Positions 26,352-35,874 of a DNA stretch of 64,000 bases are shown one piece after another. A program made the translations under genes and the position numbers. This DNA is from VFMC01 sp046331225 (lineage in GTDB: Bacteria; Actinomycetota; Acidimicrobiia; Acidimicrobiales; Ilumatobacteraceae), in assembly GCA_046331225.1 (NCBI GenBank), contig JAXLRF010000006.1, positions 347,721 to 411,720 on the forward strand, written 5' to 3'. Position 1 is the first letter of the stretch, and each line of letters begins with the position of its first letter. The notes under the pieces were generated by a model. That model saw nothing but the letters and a program-made list of their open reading frames with translations, made no database searches and was not told the DNA's origin.

Positions 26352-26480
26352 TCAGCGCGGCGGGCGCGGCACCGACGCGGCCGTCAGGTCGTCGGCGACT
26401 CGCCTCGCGACGATCGCCGCACCCTGTTCGGCCGCGAGCTGGGCGGCCCGTGACCGCCACGCGCCGGCGACGAGCCTCAC
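26352..26480 (-). pseudogene. Remnant of a second SARP-type regulator C-terminus
   Basis: Read on the minus strand to a TGA at 26354-26352, this encodes AQLAAEQGAAIVARRVAD near its end. That matches the intact SARP C-terminus AALAAEQGSTMLARRIAD. At DNA level 26392-26448 aligns without gaps to 15344-15400, with about 43 of 57 bases identical by eye. The frame continues upstream but has no start signal and no SARP-like sequence beyond about 26480. It looks like the tail of a lost paralogue. Confidence 0.6.
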
Positions 26481-26511
26481 CCGACCAGGTGAACGGATCG
26501 CGGGCTGATCG

Positions 26512-26556
26512 CTGCAAGGCGGCTCCAAGTGCCTTGCAAGCAGCGCAGCCGACGAT
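26512..26556 (+). promoter_or_regulatory. SARP-type promoter D: three phased heptamers plus -10
   Basis: CTGCAAG (26512-26518), CTCCAAG (26523-26529) and TTGCAAG (26534-26540) repeat at 11 bases. After 8 bases and CC comes GACGAT (26551-26556). The ATG at 26563 follows six bases later. The layout matches promoter B base for base in spacing. Confidence 0.82.
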
Positions 26557-26562
26557 GCGTCC

Positions 26563-27354
26563 ATGAACACCACCACGTCCACCCTGCCTCGACCGGTCAG
26601 CCGGTCGACCACCCCGCTGGCCGGCGCGGGCGAGCGCCTGCTCGTCGTCGTCGCCCATCCCGACGACGAGACCTTCGGCTGCGGCTCGATCATCGCCGCC
26701 GCCTCGGCGGCAGGCGCCGAGGTCACCGTCGCCTGCGCCACGCCCGGCGACCGCGGCCAGTCGCGCCTCGACCTGTCGCCCCGTCAGCTCGCGCAGCAGC
26801 GCCAACTCGAACTCCACCTCGCCGCGCAGGTGCTCGGCGTCCGTCGCGTGGTCACCTTCGACTACGGCGACTCCGACTTCTCGGGCGACCTGCCCGACGG
26901 CTCGCTCTGCGCCGCCGATCGCATGGCCGTCGTGCGCGACGTGCTGCGGGTGCTGCGTGAGGTGGCACCCGATGTCGTCGTCGTGCTCGACGGATGCGAC
27001 GGGCACCGCGACCACCAGCGCATCCGCGAGGCGACGTACGACGCGGTCGAGGTCGCCCACGTGTGCGGCCAGCAGATCGCGCTGTACGAGTCGAGCCTGC
27101 CCAACCACCTGATGCGCGCGTGGCTCGACGAGATGCGCTCGATCGATCCGTCCGCGGCGTACCACTCGATCGACCCGGCGTCGTTCGGCCGCCCCGACGA
27201 CGAGATCACCCACGTCGTCGACGCCACCTCGGTGCTGCGCACACGCGAGCTCGCGATCTCGATGCACTCGTCGCAGTCGTCGCCCTTCGACGGTCTGAGC
27301 CCCGAGCTGCGCCGTGCCTTCCTCGCGACCGACCACCTCGTCCGCGTCTGCTGA
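26563..27354 (+). CDS. PIG-L family N-deacetylase
   Basis: A 263-residue LmbE/PIG-L protein. The zinc motif AHPDDETFGCG (His32, Asp34, Asp35) and the second motif GHRDHQR near residue 143 are intact, so an active deacetylase is likely. Relatives remove N-acetyl groups from glucosamine-type sugars, including MshB and Mca in mycothiol chemistry; the substrate here is not known. There is no signal peptide, so it acts in the cytoplasm. The start is fixed by the SARP-type promoter and is leaderless. A DUF3558-like lipoprotein gene follows after 48 bases and is probably in the same transcript. Confidence 0.9.
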   Translation: MNTTTSTLPRPVSRSTTPLAGAGERLLVVVAHPDDETFGCGSIIAAASAAGAEVTVACATPGDRGQSRLDLSPRQLAQQRQLELHLAAQVLGVRRVVTFDYGDSDFSGDLPDGSLCAADRMAVVRDVLRVLREVAPDVVVVLDGCDGHRDHQRIREATYDAVEVAHVCGQQIALYESSLPNHLMRAWLDEMRSIDPSAAYHSIDPASFGRPDDEITHVVDATSVLRTRELAISMHSSQSSPFDGLSPELRRAFLATDHLVRVC

Positions 27355-27402
27355 CCCGCAGGTCGCGATCACCCCCGATCCCCCCTCGTACCAGGAGCAC
27401 CC

Positions 27403-28014
27403 ATGAACCCCTTCCCCGCCCGCCTCTCCGCCCGCCTCGCCGTCACCCTCGTCGCCGGCGCCGCCCTCGTGCTCGGCGCCTGCGGCGACGACGGGTCCGA
27501 CGACACGGTCGACGGTGCCGGCACCCCGGTCACCGTCCTCGACACCGCGACGCCCGACACGCCCGACACGGCGAGCTCCGACGACACCGGCACCGACACC
27601 GGCAGCGACACCGGCACCGACACCGGCAGCGAGCCGGCCCAGGCGTGCGGCCTGCTCGACCTCGCGGCCGTCGACGCCCTGCTCGGCACCACCGGCGTGA
27701 CCGCGAGCACCGACACCAGCCTCGGGCTGCTCGACGGCTGCCGGTGGGCCACCGCACCCACCGACGCGGCCGCCCTCATCGTCGGCTACGACCCGACGAT
27801 GTCCTTCGCCGACATCCGCGACCGCGCCTGCGAGGGCGAGACGCCCCAGCCGGCCACCGGCGCGCACCCGGAGGCGGTGTCGTGCTACGGCGTCGTGATC
27901 GCCCCGGCCGGCACCGGCGTGGTGCTCGTCAGCATCGAAGACGGCACCTACCAGTGGGACGACGCGACGCAGGTCGACCTCGCCACCCGCGCCGCAGCCG
28001 ATCTCCTCGGCTGA
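27403..28014 (+). CDS. DUF3558-like lipoprotein
   Basis: A 203-residue exported lipoprotein with the lipobox VLGAC (Cys27). A low-complexity linker of Asp, Thr, Gly and Ser repeats (GTDTGSDTGTDTGS) to about residue 77 precedes a domain starting ACGLLDLAAVDALLG and containing GCRWA, VGYD and SCYGV. This layout resembles the actinobacterial DUF3558 lipoprotein family; the match is by pattern only. An AGGAG ribosome site precedes the ATG. It follows the PIG-L gene by 48 bases, so the SARP promoter may also serve it. A very strong hairpin ends the unit. Confidence 0.75.
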   Translation: MNPFPARLSARLAVTLVAGAALVLGACGDDGSDDTVDGAGTPVTVLDTATPDTPDTASSDDTGTDTGSDTGTDTGSEPAQACGLLDLAAVDALLGTTGVTASTDTSLGLLDGCRWATAPTDAAALIVGYDPTMSFADIRDRACEGETPQPATGAHPEAVSCYGVVIAPAGTGVVLVSIEDGTYQWDDATQVDLATRAAADLLG

Positions 28015-28034
28015 TCGGTCGGAGCCACTACCCT

Positions 28035-28075
28035 GGCGTGCGGACACGGTGTCGTCGCACCCGTGTCCGCACGCC
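28035..28075. terminator. 15-bp perfect stem-loop after the lipoprotein gene
   Basis: Arms 28035-28049 and 28061-28075 are perfect complements around an 11-base loop, 21 bases after the stop codon. It is probably the intrinsic terminator of the PIG-L/lipoprotein unit. It is also long enough to be an operator for the sulfotransferase gene, which starts 94 bases on. Confidence 0.65.
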
Positions 28076-28168
28076 GGTGTGCGGGCGAGGCATCCGACGC
28101 GTGATGACCGGTGGATGCGTGCACCACTCCATCACGCTCCGAACCATCGAGCCCAGGGAGTGACACAC

Positions 28169-29137
28169 ATGACGAGCGCCTCGATCGATCCGACGACCTC
28201 CGGCGGCGCCGCCGCCGACCAGACCGCGCATCGCGTTCGCACCGGCCCCGTGTTCGTCGTCGGCAGGTTCCGCAGCGGCTCGACGATGGTGTGGCAGCTG
28301 TTCCGCCAGCAACCCGGCTGGACCACCTACCTCGAGCCGTTGCACGAGCACCTGCTCGGACACGTCGCCGCCGAACCGGGACCCGTCGACCCGACGCACC
28401 TCGGGGTGAGCGACTACTGGCGCGAGTACCGGGCGCTGCCCCGCACGCAGCTCGAGGCCCTGGCACGTCCGTGGTTCGGCCGCAGCCGGTTCCGCCTGCG
28501 CGCCGACGACGTCGCCGACGACCTGGCCGCGTACGTGAGCTTCCTCGTCGCGTCGGCGCCGCGCGTGATGCTCAAGTTCACACGAGCCGAGTTCCGCACC
28601 CCCTGGCTGCGTCACGCGTTCCCCGACGCCACGATCGTGCAGTTGATCCGGTCGCCACGCGCGCTGTGGACCAGCTCGCTCGGCCGCTCGCACGAGGGTC
28701 ACGAACAGGACGCGCTCGCGGCCGGTGGCTACGGCACCTTCCTCGCCTACCACGAGGCGATCGCCGCCGACATCGGCCTGCACGTCGACGGCCATCCCTA
28801 CCGCCGGTTCTACGCGCACTCGCTGCTCGCCGCCGCCGACGCGCTCGCGCACGTCGACGACACCTGGCGCTACGAGGACATCGTCGCCGACCCGCGGGGC
28901 TGGGCCGACCGACATCAGCTGTTCGCCGCCGACGCCCCGGCCACGACGTCGCGGCTGCACTCGCGATCGGTGGCGGCCCGGTTCCACACCGACGACTGGT
29001 ACGACGCGCACGAGCACGAGGTCGCCCGATGGGTGATCGAGCAGGGCGTCAGCGAGCAGGTGCTCGGATGGACCGATGCCGACCGCCTCGACCGGGCGAT
29101 CCGGCTGCTGCGGCCGACGGGCACCACCCCCGCGTGA
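28169..29137 (+). CDS. Sulfotransferase family protein
   Basis: A 322-residue protein with the PAPS-binding motifs of sulfotransferases. The 5'-phosphosulfate loop is GRFRSGSTMVWQLF near residue 33, and the 3'-phosphate motif is IRSPRALWTSSLGRS near residue 165. It should transfer sulfate from PAPS to a sugar, lipid or other acceptor. No signal peptide is seen. GGGAG lies about eight bases before the ATG. It is followed on the opposite strand by tRNA-Ser. The acceptor is unknown. Confidence 0.85.
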   Translation: MTSASIDPTTSGGAAADQTAHRVRTGPVFVVGRFRSGSTMVWQLFRQQPGWTTYLEPLHEHLLGHVAAEPGPVDPTHLGVSDYWREYRALPRTQLEALARPWFGRSRFRLRADDVADDLAAYVSFLVASAPRVMLKFTRAEFRTPWLRHAFPDATIVQLIRSPRALWTSSLGRSHEGHEQDALAAGGYGTFLAYHEAIAADIGLHVDGHPYRRFYAHSLLAAADALAHVDDTWRYEDIVADPRGWADRHQLFAADAPATTSRLHSRSVAARFHTDDWYDAHEHEVARWVIEQGVSEQVLGWTDADRLDRAIRLLRPTGTTPA

Positions 29138-29168
29138 CGGTCGCACGCGGGGGCGCCATGCCCTGACG

Positions 29169-29252
29169 CGGAACGGGAGGGATTCGAACCCCCGGGCCTT
29201 GTGAGCCGGCCGCTTTCAAGGCGGCTGCATTTGTCCGCTCTGCCACCGTTCC
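29169..29252 (-). tRNA. tRNA-Ser (anticodon UGA)
   Basis: Read on the minus strand, the 7-base acceptor stem GGAACGG/CCGTTCC, a D-arm, the anticodon loop CTTGAAA with anticodon TGA inside a GCCGC/GCGGC stem, a long class II variable arm, and a T-arm with GGTTCGAAT all fold. The discriminator base is G and the CCA end is not encoded. The long variable arm and the anticodon both indicate serine. Confidence 0.96.
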
Positions 29253-29360
29253 GGGCGACACGCTACCGGCGCGTGTCGTCAAGGACGGCTGGACGGAGCT
29301 CTCACCGCGCTCACACCGATCGATCACGAGTCGATCATCGGTCGACCCGACGGTGTGCGC

Positions 29361-30584
29361 ATGACCTCACGCATCATCACCCGTTCCCTGACCACCCTCG
29401 CCGTCGCCGGCATCGTCGTCTCCGCCGCCATCGCGGTGTCGGCCTGCACCACCCCGCCGTCCATCGGCGTCGGCTGGAGCAGCGACGCGAACGCCGACGG
29501 CTCGTCCGGCGTCGCGACCACGACGACCACGACGACCACGACGACCACGACGACCACCGAACCGGCGGCGCCGCTCGACACCGGACCCTCGTGGGCGACC
29601 GACGGCACGGTCGCGCTGGCCCTCACCGTGCACGTCGAGCGCCACGACACCGAGGTGCGCGACGAGGCCGAGTTCGACGCCCACGTGGCCACGCTCGAGC
29701 AACTCGCCGACCTCGCCGAGCGGTACGGGGTGGTGCTGAACTTCGAGCTCTCGAGCCCGTTCGTCGAGGCCGTCGACCGGTGGGACAGCACCTTCGTCGA
29801 GGACATGGTCGCTCGCGGTCACGCCATCTCGCAGCACTCGGGCGACCGGTCGACCGACGGCCTCACCGGCGACGCCCGGGTGGCCGAGCTGGTCCGTCAA
29901 CGCGAGGCGATCGAAGCGCACGGTGTGGACGTCACCTACGTGTCGGGCGGGTGCTCGAACGACGCCGACTGGGTCGAGGACGCCATCGCCGCCGGCTTCG
30001 ACGCCGTCACCGGCACCACCGAGATCTGCCTCGCCTCGCTCGACGACGCCACCCTGCCCGACGGGATGGACTGGGTGCGCGACTGCACCAACCCGGCCGT
30101 CTGCCACGACCCGCTGCACATCCAGGCCGAGCGACTGCTGCACCCCTGGACCACGAGCAGCACGTCGACGTGGCTCGTCGACGACCCGACCGGTCAGCTG
30201 GTGATCGTGCCGGGGAGCGAGGCCGGCGGTCTGGCGGCCATGTCGATGACGGGCGACGCCGATCTCGAGGGTTCGCTCGACCAGTGGACCGCGCTGCTCG
30301 ACGAGGCCGTCGCCGCAGCCGTGCCCGGTCAGGTGAACTCGATGAACGTCGTCGTCTCGGTCGGACCGACGCCCGACTGGGAGGTGCTCGAGGCGATGCT
30401 CGCCGCAGCGGTCGAGCGGATCGAGGCCGGTGAGGTCACCTGGGTGTCGCTCGCCGACGTCGTCGCCGCCGCCGTGGCCGAGTCGCCGATGCAGCCGGCC
30501 GACCCGGCAGCGGTGCCGACCGACACCACACCCGACCTCGGTGGCACGATGCCGGGCCGCCCGGTCGGCACCACCCTCCCCTGA
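29361..30584 (+). CDS. Polysaccharide-deacetylase-like lipoprotein
   Basis: A 407-residue predicted lipoprotein with a signal peptide and Cys29 (AVSAC). A run of 14 threonines, encoded by alternating acg and acc codons near 29517-29558, forms a linker. The domain from about residue 72 resembles a polysaccharide deacetylase or NodB-type barrel: ALALTVHVERHD, VLNFELSSPFV, DMVARGHAISQHSGD and a pattern of paired Cys. Metal ligands are not certain, so activity is a guess. ATG 29361 was preferred to GTG 29355. A GACGGT hexamer ends six bases before it. Confidence 0.72.
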   Translation: MTSRIITRSLTTLAVAGIVVSAAIAVSACTTPPSIGVGWSSDANADGSSGVATTTTTTTTTTTTTTEPAAPLDTGPSWATDGTVALALTVHVERHDTEVRDEAEFDAHVATLEQLADLAERYGVVLNFELSSPFVEAVDRWDSTFVEDMVARGHAISQHSGDRSTDGLTGDARVAELVRQREAIEAHGVDVTYVSGGCSNDADWVEDAIAAGFDAVTGTTEICLASLDDATLPDGMDWVRDCTNPAVCHDPLHIQAERLLHPWTTSSTSTWLVDDPTGQLVIVPGSEAGGLAAMSMTGDADLEGSLDQWTALLDEAVAAAVPGQVNSMNVVVSVGPTPDWEVLEAMLAAAVERIEAGEVTWVSLADVVAAAVAESPMQPADPAAVPTDTTPDLGGTMPGRPVGTTLP

Positions 30585-30594
30585 GGCGCACGCC

Positions 30595-30652
30595 GGGACC
30601 GGTCCGGCCGGACCGGTCCCACGGCGGGCGACGAGCGAGGCGAGCCCGCCGT
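30595..30652. terminator. 26-base perfect palindrome plus second hairpin
   Basis: 30595-30620 is a perfect self-complementary 26-mer beginning GGGACCGGTCCGG. Directly after it 30621-30629 pairs with 30644-30652 around a 14-base loop. Both lie between convergent genes and fit a bidirectional terminator without U tracts. Confidence 0.65.
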
Positions 30653-31113
30653 CAGGCGGACAGGGCGGACTTCACCATGGCGGCGATGACGGCACCGTCG
30701 GCGGACTGGCCGGCCTTGGCGCGCACGGCGCTCACGACCTTGCCCATCGCCTTCATGCCGGTGTTGCCCTCGGCGGCCGCGGCGGCGACCTCGGCGTCGA
30801 CGAGCACCTGCAGCTCGGCCTCGCTGAGCGCGGCCGGCAGGTAGGCCTCGAGCACCGCCGCCTCGGCGCGCTCGCTCGCCACCTTCTCGGCGCGGCCCGC
30901 GGTCTCGAACGCATCGGCCGACTCGTGGTGCTTCTTCACCTCGGAGGCCAGCACCTTGAGCACCTGGTCGTCGGACAGCTCGACCAGCTCGGCCCCGGCG
31001 GTCTCGGCCACCGAGATGGCCGACAGCGCCTGACGCAGCGCCGACAGCGCGGTCTCGTCACGCGCCTTCATCGCCGCCGTGAGCGCGGTCTTGAGGTCGT
31101 CCTTGATGGTCAC
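30652..31113 (-). CDS. GatB/YqeY domain protein
   Basis: A 153-residue soluble all-helical protein. It starts MTIKDDLKTALTAAMKARD and ends with the tail-type YqeY domain (GNTGMKAMGKVVSAVRAKAG), as in family members and in the C-terminus of GatB. The family is linked to tRNA-dependent amidation and has no proven free-standing role. The GTG start overlaps the stop of the prephenate dehydratase gene by four bases (GTGA), so the two are translationally coupled. Length is standard. Confidence 0.88.
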   Translation of the reverse strand: MTIKDDLKTALTAAMKARDETALSALRQALSAISVAETAGAELVELSDDQVLKVLASEVKKHHESADAFETAGRAEKVASERAEAAVLEAYLPAALSEAELQVLVDAEVAAAAAEGNTGMKAMGKVVSAVRAKAGQSADGAVIAAMVKSALSA

Positions 31114-32057
31114 GGCTGATCGTCCTCCGAGGGGTCACGACGGATCTGGTCGCGCAGCGAGCGCACCCAGTCGTCGGCTTCGCGCCAACGCGAGTCGGCG
31201 TGCTCGCGCGCCTCGCGCGCATGGGCACCCGCCGCGGGGTACGAGCCGAGGAACTTCACCTTGCCCTGCTTCGCGCGCAGCGCCCGGACGGCGTCGGCGA
31301 CCAGCTCGTCGTCGATGTGGCCGTCGGCGTAGACGATGAAGCAGTAGTCGCCGAGGCCACCGTCCTTGGTGGGTCGCGACAGCAGGTTCGACAGGTTGAT
31401 CCGCCGCGCGGCGAACTCCTGCAGGATCGAGATGAGCGAGCCGGGCTCGTCGGCGCGCTGGTAGATCACGAGTGCCGTCCGGTCGTGGCCGGTCGGCGCC
31501 GGCACACCCTCGCGGGCCACGACGACGAAGCGGGTCTGGTTGCCCGGGTGGTCGTTGATGTTGGCGGCGAGGATGTCGAGGTCGTACAGCTCGGCCGACG
31601 TGCGCGGCGCGACGGCCGCGTGGCCGGGGCCGAGCTCGCTCGCCAGACGGGCACCTTCGGCGGTCGAGTTGGCGGCGCGCAGTTCGGCCTGACCCACGTG
31701 GTTGCGCAAGAACGCATGGCACTGCGCGGTGGCGACCGGGATCGACAGCACCACCTTGACGTCGTCGATCGACGTGCCCTTCGGTGCCATCAGGCAGTGC
31801 TCGATGTCGAGCACCGCCTCGCGCTGGATGAGCAGGTCGTGGTTGAACGCGAGCTCGTCCTGGGTGAGGTTGACCGCACCCTCGATCGAGTTCTCGATCG
31901 CGACGAACCCGAGGTCGACGTCGCCGGACTCGACCGCGTCGAGCACGTCGGGCATCGTGCGGAACAGCACGAACTCGCCCTGCGCGAGGTCGTGCTGTGC
32001 CTTCAGTGCCTGCTCGGTGAAGGTGCCGAGCGGGCCCAGGAACCCGATGCGTGTCAT
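31110..32057 (-). CDS. pheA: Prephenate dehydratase
   Basis: A 315-residue cytoplasmic enzyme of phenylalanine synthesis that converts prephenate to phenylpyruvate. It shows FLGPLGTFTEQAL at the N-terminus, AIENSIEGAVNLTQDEL, and the catalytic TRF motif (NQTRFVVV). An ACT regulatory domain (about 198-275, with PGSLISILQEFAARRINLS and LLSRPTKD) indicates feedback by phenylalanine. The 40 extra C-terminal residues are charged. The start ATG follows a TAGCCT -10 hexamer by 7 bases, suggesting a leaderless mRNA. It is divergent from the cupredoxin-like lipoprotein gene. Confidence 0.95.
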   Translation of the reverse strand: MTRIGFLGPLGTFTEQALKAQHDLAQGEFVLFRTMPDVLDAVESGDVDLGFVAIENSIEGAVNLTQDELAFNHDLLIQREAVLDIEHCLMAPKGTSIDDVKVVLSIPVATAQCHAFLRNHVGQAELRAANSTAEGARLASELGPGHAAVAPRTSAELYDLDILAANINDHPGNQTRFVVVAREGVPAPTGHDRTALVIYQRADEPGSLISILQEFAARRINLSNLLSRPTKDGGLGDYCFIVYADGHIDDELVADAVRALRAKQGKVKFLGSYPAAGAHAREAREHADSRWREADDWVRSLRDQIRRDPSEDDQP

Positions 32058-32064
32058 GGCGATC

Positions 32065-32070
32065 AGGCTA
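32065..32070 (-). promoter_or_regulatory. -10 hexamer TAGCCT for pheA, leaderless start
   Basis: Read on the minus strand, TAGCCT fits TANNNT and lies 7 bases before the pheA ATG, so transcription could begin at the start codon. Confidence 0.45.
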
Positions 32071-32102
32071 CGGCCGTGGTCGGTCGGTCCCGAGGGACTT
32101 TC

Positions 32103-32122
32103 CCGGCATGTCGGGATGCCGG
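32103..32122. promoter_or_regulatory. Inverted repeat CCGGCAT-N6-ATGCCGG between pheA and a lipoprotein gene
   Basis: A perfect 7-base inverted repeat lies in the 148-base divergent region. With a short bulge it extends into flanking GGGAC and TCCC, giving a longer imperfect hairpin. It could be an operator shared by both genes or an RNA structure in the lipoprotein leader. Confidence 0.35.
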
Positions 32123-32205
32123 TCCCTTCTGCTCGGGACGCCGCCCCCGTCACCGTGTCGACACCGAGCGGGCACCGTGCCCGCCGGACACACGAAGGAA
32201 CATCG

Positions 32206-33030
32206 ATGTCCCCCCGACACCTCTCCTCCCCCACCCACGCGGCACACCGGCCGGCCGCACGCCGGCGAGCCCACCGGTTCGCCGTCGGCGGTCTGCTGCT
32301 CCTCGCCGCCGTCGCCACGGCGTGCGGCGACGACGACGAGACGAGCGACGACGCGCCCGTCACGACCACCGACACGACGGGCACCGCGGCCGTGGCCGAC
32401 GGCCTCGAGGCCGCCTGCGACGACTACGCCACGATCACCGGCGGGTTCCTCGCCGGCCAGGCCGACCCGGCCGAGGCACCGGCCGTGCTCGACCGGTTCG
32501 TGGCCAACGTCCCGGACGAGATCGCCGACGACGCGGCCACGCTGCGCGACGGCCTCACCCAGCTGTTCGGCGGCGACGACACCGTGTTCGGCGACCCCGC
32601 CTTCACCGCTGCGCTGAGCAACACCGGCGACCATCTCTTCGGAGCGTGCGAGTCGGCCGCCAGCGCCGAGGTGAGCGCGAGCGACTACCGCTTCGACGGC
32701 CTCCCCGCGCAGGTGCCCGCCGGCCGCTTCGCCTTGCGCTTCGTCGACGCGAGCGCCGCCGGCGAGCCGCACGAGCTGATCCTGTTGCGTCGCCCCGACG
32801 GCGACACCACGCCGGTCGACGAGCTCGTCCATCAGCCGATGGACCAGCTGATGGGGACGTACCAGATGGCCGGCGTCGTGTTTGCCGACCAGCCGGGCAC
32901 CGCCAACACCGCGTTCTTCGAGCTCGAGCCCGGGCAGTACGTCGCGATCTGCACGATCCCGACCATGGCCGACGAGGCCACCACCCACGCGATGGCCGGC
33001 ATGACCGCCGAGCTGGAGGTGACGGCGTGA
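32206..33030 (+). CDS. Cupredoxin-like lipoprotein
   Basis: A 274-residue exported lipoprotein (Arg-rich signal peptide, Cys40 in VATAC). Residues 60-150 are helical. The C-terminal 110 residues look like a cupredoxin barrel: VPAGRFALRFVDASAAGEPHELILLRR, then GQYVAICTIP and later THAMAGMTAELEV. His, Cys, His and Met are in roughly the order of blue-copper ligands. Copper binding is therefore plausible but unproven. An AAGGA ribosome site precedes the ATG. The stop overlaps the GTG of the next membrane gene, so they work together, perhaps in redox or copper handling. Confidence 0.72.
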   Translation: MSPRHLSSPTHAAHRPAARRRAHRFAVGGLLLLAAVATACGDDDETSDDAPVTTTDTTGTAAVADGLEAACDDYATITGGFLAGQADPAEAPAVLDRFVANVPDEIADDAATLRDGLTQLFGGDDTVFGDPAFTAALSNTGDHLFGACESAASAEVSASDYRFDGLPAQVPAGRFALRFVDASAAGEPHELILLRRPDGDTTPVDELVHQPMDQLMGTYQMAGVVFADQPGTANTAFFELEPGQYVAICTIPTMADEATTHAMAGMTAELEVTA

Positions 33031-33719
33031 GCGCGCTGACCGCACCCCCCGCACCGCGGGCGACCACCGCGCCGGTCGCGGCGACCGGCACCCCCCGCTG
33101 GCCGCTCGCCGGTCTGGCGGCTGCGGCCTGCGGCATCACGATGGTGGTGTCGAGCCAGGGCTTCGGCTTCTCGGACGACGACACGATCCTCGCCGACGCC
33201 GACCGCTTCAGCCGGGTGCTCGCCGACCAGCGGCACCACCTGCTGCCGTTCCTCGCGGCCACCACGCTCGGGGCGCTGCTGTTGGTGGTGTTCGCGGCCG
33301 GCCTGCGTCGACACCTCGCAGCGCAGGAACCCGCGTCGAGCACGCTGCCCGACGTCGCCGGGGCCGGTCTCGTCCTCGTCGCGGTGATGCTGCTCGTGGG
33401 CGGCGGCATCTCGACCGAGCTGTGGTGGGGGCTCGGTGACCTCGACCTGGCCGATCCCGATGCCCTCCAGGCCATGTACCACCTCGTCGCTACCATGGCG
33501 TGGGTGTGGGCCGGTGCGGGGCTCACGTCGCTCGTGGTCGCGTGGGCAGCGCTCCGCCACGGGTCGGCGGCCAGGTGGATCGGTTGGGTGAGTGCGGTGC
33601 TCGGCACGCTCACGCTCGCCGTGTCGGTCCTCCCGGTCCAGTACATGTCGGCCATGGTGGGTGTGGTGTGGCTGTTGATCGTGAGCATCGGCTTCGCACT
33701 CTCGGTACGACGCCGGTGA
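33027..33719 (+). CDS. Multi-pass membrane protein of unknown function
   Basis: A 230-residue protein with about six transmembrane segments (near residues 28-48, 72-95, 112-132, 150-172, 182-202 and 206-226). The loop STELWWGLGDLDLADPDALQAMYHLVATMAW faces outside or lies in the membrane. The family is not recognised with confidence. It starts at a GTG overlapping the lipoprotein stop by four bases. The sensor kinase gene starts 28 bases downstream, so lipoprotein, membrane protein, kinase and regulator probably form one operon, with this pair as sensory or target partners. Confidence 0.7.
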   Translation: MSALTAPPAPRATTAPVAATGTPRWPLAGLAAAACGITMVVSSQGFGFSDDDTILADADRFSRVLADQRHHLLPFLAATTLGALLLVVFAAGLRRHLAAQEPASSTLPDVAGAGLVLVAVMLLVGGGISTELWWGLGDLDLADPDALQAMYHLVATMAWVWAGAGLTSLVVAWAALRHGSAARWIGWVSAVLGTLTLAVSVLPVQYMSAMVGVVWLLIVSIGFALSVRRR

Positions 33720-33747
33720 CCCACCCGACGCCCCGCACGGAGCACCG

Positions 33748-35870
<2,123 letters not shown>

Positions 35871-35874
<4 letters not shown>

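Larger units (their letters stand above)
26204..26562. other. 359-base divergent region: two SARP promoters and a gene remnant
   Basis: The gap between the HtrA-like and PIG-L genes holds SARP promoter C at its left end and SARP promoter D at its right end. Between them, on the minus strand, is sequence related to the 3' end of the SARP gene. Short direct repeats (gcgcaggtc twice, near 26311-26329) also occur. No intact gene was found. Confidence 0.7.

Noticed and set aside
26352..26741. 129-codon minus-strand frame taken as an intact gene
   Set aside because: Its upstream half is antisense to the PIG-L gene and only the last 40 codons resemble the SARP C-terminus, so it is treated as a remnant.
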